A DNA stretch of 64,000 nt from NCBI GenBank assembly GCA_013390605.1, contig JACAUB010000001.1, positions 284,495 to 348,494 of the forward strand. The letters are read 5' to 3'. Source of the stretch: Bacteroidota bacterium. Its GTDB lineage: Bacteria > Bacteroidota > Bacteroidia > Bacteroidales > Cfx3-03. Made by a program: the position numbers and the translations under genes. The notes below the pieces were generated by a model that was not told the DNA's origin, did no database searches, and saw only the letters and a list, made by a program, of their open reading frames with translations. Within the stretch, counting starts at the first letter, position 1. Each line of letters starts with the position of its first letter. This document shows, one piece after another, positions 8,566-15,766 of the stretch.

Positions 8566-8958
8566 ATGAATACAGAAAAAATTAAACTAGATATTGAAAT
8601 CCGGATTTCGGAAATTAATGAATCAATGGATAAGTATCATTGGCGAAATCAGTACAAAGACACATTGTTAGGCGCTGAACTTGAACCACTGGAGAAATTA
8701 TCAAAAAGGGTTTCGTTGCAGTTTAGAATTTATAACATCGCTGCGATAGTCTTTTCCGTTTTTCTGATTATTGTGTCGCTGGTGACTTTCTTAAATGATC
8801 AAAAGAATGATTTTGTGAATATGGATAAAATTGGGTTGCTCGTAATTTGTACGTTGGGCATTGTATTTAACTCTTTCGGCCATTATAAATTGAAGGTTAA
8901 TCTAGAAAACAAGATTTTTTTGATCAAGCTTTGGGAAAAGATTGACGGGGAATTATAA
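8566..8958 (+). CDS. Small two-TM membrane protein, copy 1
   Basis: A 130-aa protein with a charged N-terminal helix (MNTEKIKLDIEIRISEINES), a YHWRNQYKDTLLGAELEPLEKL segment, and two hydrophobic helices (about 57-75 and 87-105) leading to a KLKVNLENKIFLIKLWEKI tail. It has close paralogues at 9100-9489 and as a fragment at 7630-7785, so this is a small tandem family. The layout (soluble N-terminus, SLATT-like pair of TM helices, charged C-terminus) resembles SMODS-associated membrane domains only loosely; no family is claimed. Confidence 0.6.
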   Translation: MNTEKIKLDIEIRISEINESMDKYHWRNQYKDTLLGAELEPLEKLSKRVSLQFRIYNIAAIVFSVFLIIVSLVTFLNDQKNDFVNMDKIGLLVICTLGIVFNSFGHYKLKVNLENKIFLIKLWEKIDGEL

Positions 8959-9099
8959 AAACGAAATTTACTGCATATATCATTAGGGTTTTAGTAAATT
9001 AATAACGTAATTTGAGGAATGATCTTTGTATTGACTAATTTTACCGTCTCATAAGGGACAGTTTTTTATTGATAAAAAGATATTGGCAAATTGGGGAGA

Positions 9100-9489
9100 A
9101 TGAATGCAGATAAGATAAAACAAGATATTAAAAACCGAATTTCTATTATTGATAAATCGTTTGGTACGTATTCATGGATCAATGTTTATAAGGATAAACT
9201 TTTGGGTGTTGAAATACTGCCTCTGGAAAGAACATTAAGGAGCGCAAACTTGCGATTTAAAATTAATGTGGGTTGGGTTTTTGTCTTGACTGCTTTGTTG
9301 TCTTTTCTGGCAATAAGGGTGGTTCAGGATAGAGATGTGCTCGATTTTAAGAAAATGAGTGGTGTTGTGGTGCTTATGTCGTTGGTCTTTGGCGTTATAT
9401 TGAATACTTTTAAGCTTTATAAACTGAAAACAAATCTAGAGATTAAGATCTATTTGATTAAACTCCGGAATATGATTGATGGGAATTAA
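9100..9489 (+). CDS. Small two-TM membrane protein, copy 2
   Basis: A 129-aa paralogue of the gene at 8566. The start is set at ATG 9100: it follows GGGGAG at good spacing and gives MNADKIKQDI, which aligns to MNTEKIKLDI of copy 1; a TTG nine bases upstream is less likely. Shared landmarks are the SW/HW-xN-YKDxLLG motif, the PLE segment, two TM helices and KLKTNLEIKIYLIKL. Divergence is substantial, so the duplication is not recent. A bidirectional terminator follows. Confidence 0.6.
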   Translation: MNADKIKQDIKNRISIIDKSFGTYSWINVYKDKLLGVEILPLERTLRSANLRFKINVGWVFVLTALLSFLAIRVVQDRDVLDFKKMSGVVVLMSLVFGVILNTFKLYKLKTNLEIKIYLIKLRNMIDGN

Positions 9490-9535
9490 AACAATGCTCT
9501 TTACTTCACTGATTAGTGACTGGGTAAAAAAAATA

Positions 9536-9577
9536 ATCCCGGGTTTGTCTTTTATGGCAAACCCGGGATCTTTTTTT
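9536..9577. terminator. Strong bidirectional terminator
   Basis: The arms ATCCCGGGTTTG (9536-9547) and CAAACCCGGGAT (9558-9569) pair perfectly around a 10-nt loop. T7 follows on the right and an A-run precedes on the left, serving the convergent genes ending at 9489 and 9642. Confidence 0.9.
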
Positions 9578-9641
9578 GACGTTACGCTGCAACGATTATA
9601 ATGACGCTGTATAGCTATTGACCTGTTTTGTATTATCCTCC

Positions 9642-10379
9642 TTAATTTTCGATGGTCAGATCTGATATAGAAATCATGATCATGTTGGCCGCCTCTACTT
9701 TTGCAGCTGGGATTGCCTGGGTATATGTAAAAGATAATACATAGTTATAATCGTTCTCCGAATATGTTTCGGAAGCGATTCCTGCTTCTTTACTGCTAAT
9801 AAACGAATTAAAGGCTTCTGGAAAATCTTCAGCTTTCTTAATTTTATGACCTATTCTGGATCCTGTTAATCCTGTTATTTTGCCAGAACCATATTGTGTC
9901 TTTAGATCCAGACATTGTTTTCTGAGATTCAGATAGTTTGTCTTCAATGTGGCCAGGTTCGGCTTCTTTGTAATTATTGTTTTGGTGATCTGACGAGAAT
10001 AGGTAGCGTCTCCACGGGTTCCAAAATCTACATTTAAATAGTACCCTTTTGCTTTCGAAAAGTAACATGTGCCACCCATACCCGTGAGGTCTTGTCCTTC
10101 AACAAAGCCCATGCTTTTTAGTTTGGCCATGGCTTTTTCTTTGGTTAAACCGGTAAGGGCTCTAACGTCTGAAATGCTGTTCTTCACTTCGGGAGCTACT
10201 GGTTTAGCCGCCCCTGATAAAACACCATCTACTTTTCCATCAACTACTTTGTTAGCGGTATTGTTTACGGCTCCTTTTACTTTGTTTAAGGCATTTTTAA
10301 ATATCTGCCCTTCAACATTGTTTTGATAAATGAAAATACATAGTATTAACGCAACCAAAATTCTTAAATGATTTTTCAT
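9642..10379 (-). CDS. Secreted protein, unknown
   Basis: A 245-aa protein with a clear signal peptide (MKNHLRILVALILCIFIYQ, cleavage near NVEGQ-IF). The N-terminal mature part is lysine- and asparagine-rich and helical (FKNALNKVKGAVNNTANKV). The rest alternates short strands and ends in a hydrophobic AANMIMISISDLTIEN strand. No family recognised. The gene is monocistronic: a strong terminator lies after it and a long leader with two inverted repeats before it, so it may be individually regulated. Confidence 0.65.
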   Translation of the reverse strand: MKNHLRILVALILCIFIYQNNVEGQIFKNALNKVKGAVNNTANKVVDGKVDGVLSGAAKPVAPEVKNSISDVRALTGLTKEKAMAKLKSMGFVEGQDLTGMGGTCYFSKAKGYYLNVDFGTRGDATYSRQITKTIITKKPNLATLKTNYLNLRKQCLDLKTQYGSGKITGLTGSRIGHKIKKAEDFPEAFNSFISSKEAGIASETYSENDYNYVLSFTYTQAIPAAKVEAANMIMISISDLTIEN

Positions 10380-10432
10380 TCTCTTCGTCTCTTTTTAAGG
10401 ATGATAGGTTCTGCTATTCGTTCGGCTCTTCG

Positions 10433-10472
10433 GTTATCAGCAAAATAGAACCACTTAGATTTTACTGATAAC
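10433..10472 (-). promoter_or_regulatory. Long imperfect hairpin upstream of the 9642-10379 gene
   Basis: GTTATCAG (10433-10440) and CTGATAAC (10465-10472) are perfect complements, and the stem continues inward through AAAAT/ATTTT after one mismatch, giving about 14 bp around a 12-14-nt loop. It lies 53-93 bp upstream of the gene's start codon, in its leader or promoter. No T-tract is present, so it is regulatory or an operator rather than a terminator. Confidence 0.5.
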
Positions 10473-10516
10473 GGCTATATAATTACGGTTTCAAATATAG
10501 AGCATATATTTTGATG

Positions 10517-10542
10517 CCACAAAGTATATATGTTCTTTGTGG
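10517..10542. promoter_or_regulatory. 8-bp inverted repeat, operator-like
   Basis: CCACAAAG (10517-10524) and CTTTGTGG (10535-10542) with a 10-bp AT-only-rich spacer. It lies between two divergent genes, and on the minus strand it overlaps a near-consensus -7 box (ATACTTTG). A dimeric repressor site is plausible. Confidence 0.45.
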
Positions 10543-10612
10543 ATAAATTATCAATAGAGAATTATTTGATATTGTGGTTTACTTGCAGAACGTAAATAGG
10601 GCTTGACGATAA

Positions 10613-10660
10613 TGTCGACAGATGATGTCGCGATATGTCGCGTTTTGTCGTTGTTTGTCG
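10613..10660. repeat. Phased TGTCG array upstream of the 10780 gene
   Basis: TGTCG occurs at 10613, 10626, 10636, 10646 and 10656. The last four are exactly 10 bp apart, one helical turn, and the first sits inside the palindrome TGTCGACA. This would present identical half-sites on one face of DNA. It lies 120-167 bp before the start of the 265-aa protein gene. A cooperative binding site or iteron-like element is inferred. Confidence 0.6.
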
Positions 10661-10747
10661 CCTTTGTTATTGTTGACGAGTCGAAGGGTGATGTGGTAAT
10701 TTTGGTTTGTTGATCAACGAGAATGTAAACAAACAGAATTACGAACC

Positions 10748-10765
10748 AGGTCACTTTTGTGACCT
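10748..10765. promoter_or_regulatory. Tight palindrome just before the ATG
   Basis: AGGTCAC (10748-10754), TTTT, GTGACCT (10759-10765): a perfect 7-bp stem with a 4-base loop ending 14 bases before ATG 10780. As RNA it would sit over the ribosome-entry region; as DNA it is a good operator. An alternative in-frame GTG start (10759) lies inside it. Confidence 0.55.
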
Positions 10766-10779
10766 CTAAACTTAAAACA

Positions 10780-11574
10780 ATGGCTATTCAAACTGGTGCT
10801 ATTAAGTACCGCGGAAGCTTTAAAAGCATCCGAAACTATGTAAACCTCCATGATGAAAACACCTACGCCGGTGAAAAAGGAGGTGCCAACCGTGATTTAA
10901 TCATGAACAACCCTGCCTTTGCCCGTACCAGAGAAAATATGGTAGAATTTGGTGGTTGTGGCGTGGCTGTGAAAGCACTCCGACTGGGATTCCTTAACCT
11001 CTTACCCGATCAAACAGATAAGAACTTTACCGGTAGGCTCATGCGTATCGTGAAGGAGGTGAACCGTAGAGATATCGAAGGGGTGAAAGGAAAAAGAGGG
11101 ATCTACTTTAGTGAGGCCCGTCCTACCCTCGCTACGATGGTCTTTAATGTATTGGAGAGTGTGACTGAGAGTCTGAAGCTCTTCTTCCTCTGTAGTCATC
11201 CCGTGGGTAAAGTTGATGCCACCCTTAAGGTGACAGATCTTGTGATTAAACCTATATTGATCCCTAAAGGGGCTACACACTTCCGTGTGCAGAACCATCT
11301 GAGTGTGATCAGTGATTATGCCTACTCTGAAATGAGTCATCGGTATGAGGCTTCCAATGAGCTTAACGGGCAGAGTGTGTTTAAATACTCTGAGTATACG
11401 CCTATCGGTACGGCTCTCACGGCTGAGATCAAGGCGGCCTTCCCTGAAGGTACGGTGGTGGGTGATGACTGTAGTATCATCCAGTGTGTGGGGGTTGAGT
11501 TTTATGTCAGCACCAATGGTGCGCATTACCTCCCGCTCAAAGGTAGTAGCATGATGGTGGCTGATATCTATTAA
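10780..11574 (+). CDS. Bacteroidota-specific conserved protein (MAIQTGAIKYRG family)
   Basis: A 264-aa protein whose N-terminus (IKYRGSFKSIRNYVNLHD, then EKGGANRDLIMNNPAFARTREN) matches a hypothetical family I have seen repeatedly in Bacteroidota, often in several copies per genome and followed by a small holin-like protein. No catalytic motif is visible; the central and C-terminal parts alternate strands and look like a structural or assembly protein. ATG 10780 is chosen over GTG 10759 because the latter lies within a palindrome. GC is clearly higher than in the island to the left. The likely partner is the 78-aa gene 10 bp downstream. Function unknown; a phage-derived particle or lysis cassette is a hypothesis only. 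Confidence 0.65.
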   Translation: MAIQTGAIKYRGSFKSIRNYVNLHDENTYAGEKGGANRDLIMNNPAFARTRENMVEFGGCGVAVKALRLGFLNLLPDQTDKNFTGRLMRIVKEVNRRDIEGVKGKRGIYFSEARPTLATMVFNVLESVTESLKLFFLCSHPVGKVDATLKVTDLVIKPILIPKGATHFRVQNHLSVISDYAYSEMSHRYEASNELNGQSVFKYSEYTPIGTALTAEIKAAFPEGTVVGDDCSIIQCVGVEFYVSTNGAHYLPLKGSSMMVADIY

Positions 11575-11584
11575 TCGCATTGTC

Positions 11585-11821
11585 ATGAAAAAGAGTAATA
11601 TAACCCGTTCTGATTTAACGTTCTTAGAAAGGATTACGGCTCCTACGCCTTCGTTCTTTAAGAAGGTGCGGACCATTGGGTTGGTGATGGGGGTGATCGG
11701 GGCTGCTTTATTGGCTTCGCCTGTGGCGCTGCCTGCTGTGGTGGGTACTATTGGCGGGTATCTGGTGCTGGGTGGTAGTATCATTACTTCTGTGGCACAG
11801 ACTGCGGTGAAGGATGAATAA
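11585..11821 (+). CDS. Holin-like small membrane protein
   Basis: A 78-aa protein: basic N-terminus with a LTFLERITAPTPSFFKKVR segment, then two glycine/alanine-rich hydrophobic helices (about 31-52 and 54-70, ALLASPVALPAVVGTIGGYLVLGGSIITSVAQ). Size, two small-residue-rich TM helices and pairing with the upstream family resemble phage holins. With the CHAP hydrolase at 513 it would form a holin/endolysin-type set, but the two are 10 kb apart. It begins 10 bp after the previous stop and is followed by a strong terminator, so the pair is a bicistronic unit. Confidence 0.6.
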   Translation: MKKSNITRSDLTFLERITAPTPSFFKKVRTIGLVMGVIGAALLASPVALPAVVGTIGGYLVLGGSIITSVAQTAVKDE

Positions 11822-11850
11822 GAGGATTTCTCACTGCATTTGAAATAACG

Positions 11851-11888
11851 AAAAAGAGGCTATCTCATAATTGGATAGCCTCTTTTTT
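11851..11888 (+). terminator. Terminator of the 10780-11821 pair
   Basis: AAAGAGGCTATC (11853-11864) and GATAGCCTCTTT (11874-11885) form a perfect stem with a 9-nt loop, followed by a T-run and preceded by As. Confidence 0.9.
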
Positions 11889-12359
11889 TCATTTTTGCCA
11901 GTTACTGCTGCTTGTATGATGAGCGGATGATTTAGATGGATGAAGTTATTGAACAAGGGTTTAAGTATGTTCTATTGTTTTTAATCTACGTTTATTTTTT
12001 TCATCTTTATACAAAAAAAGTAATCCAAATCACAACAAATCTAGTACCTTTAACCGTATAGTTTATTGAAATCATTAACTATAATGCATTAATAACTATA
12101 TGATTAACGTGCCCTTAGGGTCAAAGGATCGAAATGCATAAAAGATTGAAAATAAAATGAGTATGTTTCCTTTTTGCAAACGTGTAGGAGGGAGAAAAAT
12201 GGCTCCATCGGTCAATGATATTGCTTTATTTCAAGACCATCTGAAAATATAAAAACAGGTATTAGCTGAGTTAAGTCAATTTAAGTCATCAAGTCTTGAA
12301 AAAAGAGGTTAATCCGATTGTAAATAAACAAATTATAAATATTGATTAACACCAAAAAT
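11889..12359. other. Leader region of the glycosidase cluster
   Basis: No gene recognised. A near-consensus -7 box TACCTTTA lies at 12045-12052, which would leave a leader of about 300 nt before ATG 12360. A 31-codon frame (about 12156-12251) has no recognisable features. The long leader could host regulation, but I see no strong hairpin. Confidence 0.4.
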
Positions 12360-14312
12360 ATGAAACGTACAATCAATTTATTTCTTTCGCAGGTTGCATT
12401 TTTATTTGTATTTCTCTTTGGAAATCATGTATTTGGAGCATCTACAACGGATATTAAAAATCATGCTGGTAAAGTGTACCATGTTTCGGTAAACGGCAGC
12501 GATGTGAACGATGGTTCGTTAGCCAGACCATTTAAAACGATTATGGCTGCTGCAAATGTGGCTATGCCTGGTGATGTGATTACTGTTCATGCAGGGGTTT
12601 ACCGAGAACAGATAACTCCTCCGCGTGGTGGCGATTCTGATCAGGCGCGAATTACTTATCAGGCTGCCAATGGTGAGAAGGTGGAAATTAAAGGTTCGGA
12701 AATTATTAAAGGTTGGCAAAAACTGGACAACGATACGTGGGTTGCTAAAATTCCGAATAGCTTTTTCGGGAAATTTAATCCTTATAAAGAGTTAATATGT
12801 GGCGATTGGTTTTCTCCCCTGAATCGTGAGCATCATAGAGGAGCGGTTTACTTGAATGGAGATTGGTTGATGGAGGCTGCAAAACAAGATGATTTGAAGG
12901 TGATGGACGAAAAGAATCCACTATGGTATGCCAAAGTGGATTCACTAAATACTACTATCTGGGCTCAGTTTAAAAATGTAAACCCCAATGACGAAACAGT
13001 CGAAATCAATGTTCGTCCCACAATCTTTTATCCCGACAAATCATTTATCAATTTTATAACGCTTCGTGGTTTTATTATGCAACAAGCTGCTACCAATTGG
13101 GCCCCACCTACGGCAGAACAGATGGGACTTGTTGGCACTCATTGGAGCAGAGGTTGGATTATTGAGAACAATACGATTCAATATTCAAAATGTGTGGGTA
13201 TTGCTTTGGGTAAATATGGTGATAAATGGGATAATAATCAGACTGAATCGGCAGAGGGTTATGTCGGTACTATCAATCGTGCACTGGCTAATGGCTGGAA
13301 TAAAGGTACTATTGGAGGACATATTGTTCGTAACAACACAATTGCGTATTGTGAACAAACGGGTATTGTTGGCAGTATGGGGTGTTCATTCAGTATTATT
13401 CAGGGGAATGTTATTCATGATATACATATCAGAAGATTGTTCTCGGGTGCTGAGATGGCAGGTATCAAATTCCATGGTGCGGTAGATGTACAGATTACAG
13501 GTAATCATATTTATCGTGCCAATATGGGCGTATGGCTTGATTGGATGGCACAAGGTGTGCATGTATCGGGCAATTTAATGCATGACAACTTATTAGATAT
13601 CTTTATGGAAGTAGACCATGGTCCTATGTTAGTGAACAATAATATCTTGCTTTCAAAAACAAGCTTGTTGATGAATTCAAGTGGTGCTGCTTTTGTGCAT
13701 AATATTTTTGGTGGGAAAATGGAGGTAGTTGATTACGACAACAGACTTACTCCTTATCACAAACCACACTCAACTTTTGTGGCAGCCTTGCATGATAATC
13801 CAGGAGGAGATATGCGGTTTGTCAACAACTTGTTTGTATCCGGTGGAAATGCCAGTCAATATGATAAAGCAATTTTGCCTGTCTCTTTTGATGGAAATGT
13901 ATTTACCAAAGGATCAACCCGACCTATATCTGAAAACCGTGAAAAGAAGTTTGGCGAAATCAACGAAGCGGCCAAAGAGAAACTTAAAAACACCAAAGAT
14001 GTGATTGCAATAGAGAGAAATTCGCTGGATAAACAGGACTTTGACGCAATGGTCAATTTAGTGACTAAGAATGAGGGCGTTTATCTCGAAATTGCTTTTG
14101 ACAAGAAATGGCTTACGGAGAAAAAAAGAGATTTAGTTACTTCTAAACTATTGGGTAAAGTCATCATTCCGGATCTGCCTTTTGAAAATACAGATGGATC
14201 GAAAGTAGTGATCGACACCGACTATTTTGGTAAGAAACGCAATATTGCCAATCCTTCACCGGGGCCATTTGAGATTTTGAACAGCGGAATGCAAAAAATA
14301 AAGGTGTGGTAA
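12360..14312 (+). CDS. Secreted right-handed beta-helix carbohydrate-active protein
   Basis: A 650-aa protein starting at ATG 12360 (an upstream in-frame TTG at 12342 is less likely because the ATG opens a normal signal peptide, MKRTINLFLSQVAFLFVFLF). The mature N-terminus has the classic beta-helix entry YHVSVNGSDVNDGSLARPFKTI, then PGDVITVHAGVYRE. Repeated short strands with asparagine ladders follow (IIENNTIQ, IVRNNTIAY, ITGNHIYRANMGVW). This fold is shared by pectate-lyase-like enzymes and by GH141-type glycosidases; the specific family cannot be decided by eye. It heads a same-strand cluster with GH43, GH2 and GH38 and overlaps none, but the GH43 gene begins 8 bp after its stop. Confidence 0.72.
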   Translation: MKRTINLFLSQVAFLFVFLFGNHVFGASTTDIKNHAGKVYHVSVNGSDVNDGSLARPFKTIMAAANVAMPGDVITVHAGVYREQITPPRGGDSDQARITYQAANGEKVEIKGSEIIKGWQKLDNDTWVAKIPNSFFGKFNPYKELICGDWFSPLNREHHRGAVYLNGDWLMEAAKQDDLKVMDEKNPLWYAKVDSLNTTIWAQFKNVNPNDETVEINVRPTIFYPDKSFINFITLRGFIMQQAATNWAPPTAEQMGLVGTHWSRGWIIENNTIQYSKCVGIALGKYGDKWDNNQTESAEGYVGTINRALANGWNKGTIGGHIVRNNTIAYCEQTGIVGSMGCSFSIIQGNVIHDIHIRRLFSGAEMAGIKFHGAVDVQITGNHIYRANMGVWLDWMAQGVHVSGNLMHDNLLDIFMEVDHGPMLVNNNILLSKTSLLMNSSGAAFVHNIFGGKMEVVDYDNRLTPYHKPHSTFVAALHDNPGGDMRFVNNLFVSGGNASQYDKAILPVSFDGNVFTKGSTRPISENREKKFGEINEAAKEKLKNTKDVIAIERNSLDKQDFDAMVNLVTKNEGVYLEIAFDKKWLTEKKRDLVTSKLLGKVIIPDLPFENTDGSKVVIDTDYFGKKRNIANPSPGPFEILNSGMQKIKVW

Positions 14313-14320
14313 ACAATAGA

Positions 14321-15766
14321 ATGAGTTTCGTATGCCGGAGCGCCAAATCAAGTTATATGACAACATCAAGCATCACCGTTCTTGTTTTATTTTTTATAGG
14401 AATTGTTTTTCGTGCTGAAAATTCAACTGCACAAAAAGTAGAAGGTACAGATGGTTTCCGTATGCTCAATCCCATTTGTCCTGTCGGAGTGTATATTGCA
14501 GATCCTGAAGTTCGTCAGATGCCGGATGGAAGAGTTTATTTATATGGATCACGTGATGAGCCTGGAAATGCATGGTGCTCCCGTTCATACAATGTGCTCT
14601 CTACATCTGACTTAGTCAACTGGAATATCGAACAGGTATCGTTTTCTACAGCTGGCACTGGAAAACAAACAAATTATACCGATAAGATTTTGTATGCACC
14701 TGATTGTATTTATCGTGATGGGAAGTATTATCTCTATTATTGTTTGGAAGGTGGAGGAAAAGATGAGGGTGTAGCTGTGGCCTCGTCACCTTACGGACCT
14801 TTTAAAAATGGGAAAATAATGGAAGGTGCACATGGTATTGATCCTTCTGTTTTTATAGATGATGACGGACAAGCCTATTTATTTTGGGGACAAGCCTATG
14901 CGAAAGGAGCCAAATTAAGCAAAGACATGCTGACTATTGAAGGTGTAATTCATGACAGCTTGTTGACTTACCAAAAACATGCCTTTAATGAAGCCAGTTC
15001 AGTGCGAAAACGAAATGGAATTTATTATTATGTATATGGCGGTCACCAGCGTCATGGAGAATCAAACTGTGCTACATTGAATTATGCTACAGCTACTTCT
15101 CCCTTGGGGCCATATACATTCAGAGGGGTTATTATTGATAATTGGGGTAGTGGAAAAGATCTGGTAAATAATCACGGGTGTATTGCAAAAATAGATGATC
15201 GATGGTATGTGTTTTATCATCGGCCAACACATGGTAGTTCAACCATGCGAAAAGCCTGTATGGAGCCTATTACTTTTAATGCAGACGGAACAATCAATGA
15301 AGTAGAGATGACTACGCAAGGAGCAGGTGGTTCCATTAATCCTTTACGAAGAATGGACGCAGCAAGAGCTTGCTTGATGTCGGGGAATTTGTTAGTTACA
15401 GTGAGAAGACCCGGAAATGATGTTCCTGTAGAATATTTGGCAGAAATAAAAGATGGTGATTGTGCATTTTGGAAGTACTTTGATTTTACCGGGAAGAAGG
15501 TAAATCGTTTTACCTGTAAGACCTGGGGTAAAAATTTAGCCGGAAAAATTGAGATTCATTTGGATAACCGTGATGGACGATTAATAGGTACTTGTGATAT
15601 TGAGCCCATGAAGGATGAGGTTGCATATTCCATTCATGAAACAGATGTCAAGTCTGTTATCGGAAAACATGCACTGGTGTTGGTGTTTAAGGCGATAAAT
15701 CCGGAAGAGAAAAACCTTGATTTATTGAACCTGGAGTGGTTTATCTTCGAAAATAAAGTGAAATGA
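14321..15766 (+). CDS. GH43 family glycosidase (arabinofuranosidase/xylosidase type)
   Basis: A 481-aa secreted five-bladed propeller enzyme. The three GH43 catalytic acids are visible: base Asp61 in IADPEV, pKa-tuning Asp174 in GIDPSVF, and acid Glu224 in FNEASSV. After the propeller (about 50-340) a C-terminal beta domain resembles a CBM6-like or jelly-roll module. The start is ATG 14321, giving a basic region before the hydrophobic VLVLFFIGIVF; ATG 14357 and GTG 14306 are alternatives. It overlaps the GH2 gene by 4 bp (ATGA), so the two are translationally coupled. Expected to remove terminal arabinose, xylose or galactose from oligosaccharides in the periplasm or at the surface. Confidence 0.88.
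   Translation: MSFVCRSAKSSYMTTSSITVLVLFFIGIVFRAENSTAQKVEGTDGFRMLNPICPVGVYIADPEVRQMPDGRVYLYGSRDEPGNAWCSRSYNVLSTSDLVNWNIEQVSFSTAGTGKQTNYTDKILYAPDCIYRDGKYYLYYCLEGGGKDEGVAVASSPYGPFKNGKIMEGAHGIDPSVFIDDDGQAYLFWGQAYAKGAKLSKDMLTIEGVIHDSLLTYQKHAFNEASSVRKRNGIYYYVYGGHQRHGESNCATLNYATATSPLGPYTFRGVIIDNWGSGKDLVNNHGCIAKIDDRWYVFYHRPTHGSSTMRKACMEPITFNADGTINEVEMTTQGAGGSINPLRRMDAARACLMSGNLLVTVRRPGNDVPVEYLAEIKDGDCAFWKYFDFTGKKVNRFTCKTWGKNLAGKIEIHLDNRDGRLIGTCDIEPMKDEVAYSIHETDVKSVIGKHALVLVFKAINPEEKNLDLLNLEWFIFENKVK

Noticed and set aside
10759..10779. GTG start extending the 10780 gene by seven residues
   Set aside because: The codon lies inside a perfect palindrome and the family's N-terminus is MAIQTGAIKYRG-like, which begins at ATG 10780.
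11002..11784. 260-codon open frame on the minus strand
   Set aside because: It lies antisense to the 264-aa conserved gene and the holin-like gene, both with family resemblance and correct start context. Its composition looks like a frame shadow and it has no recognisable motif.
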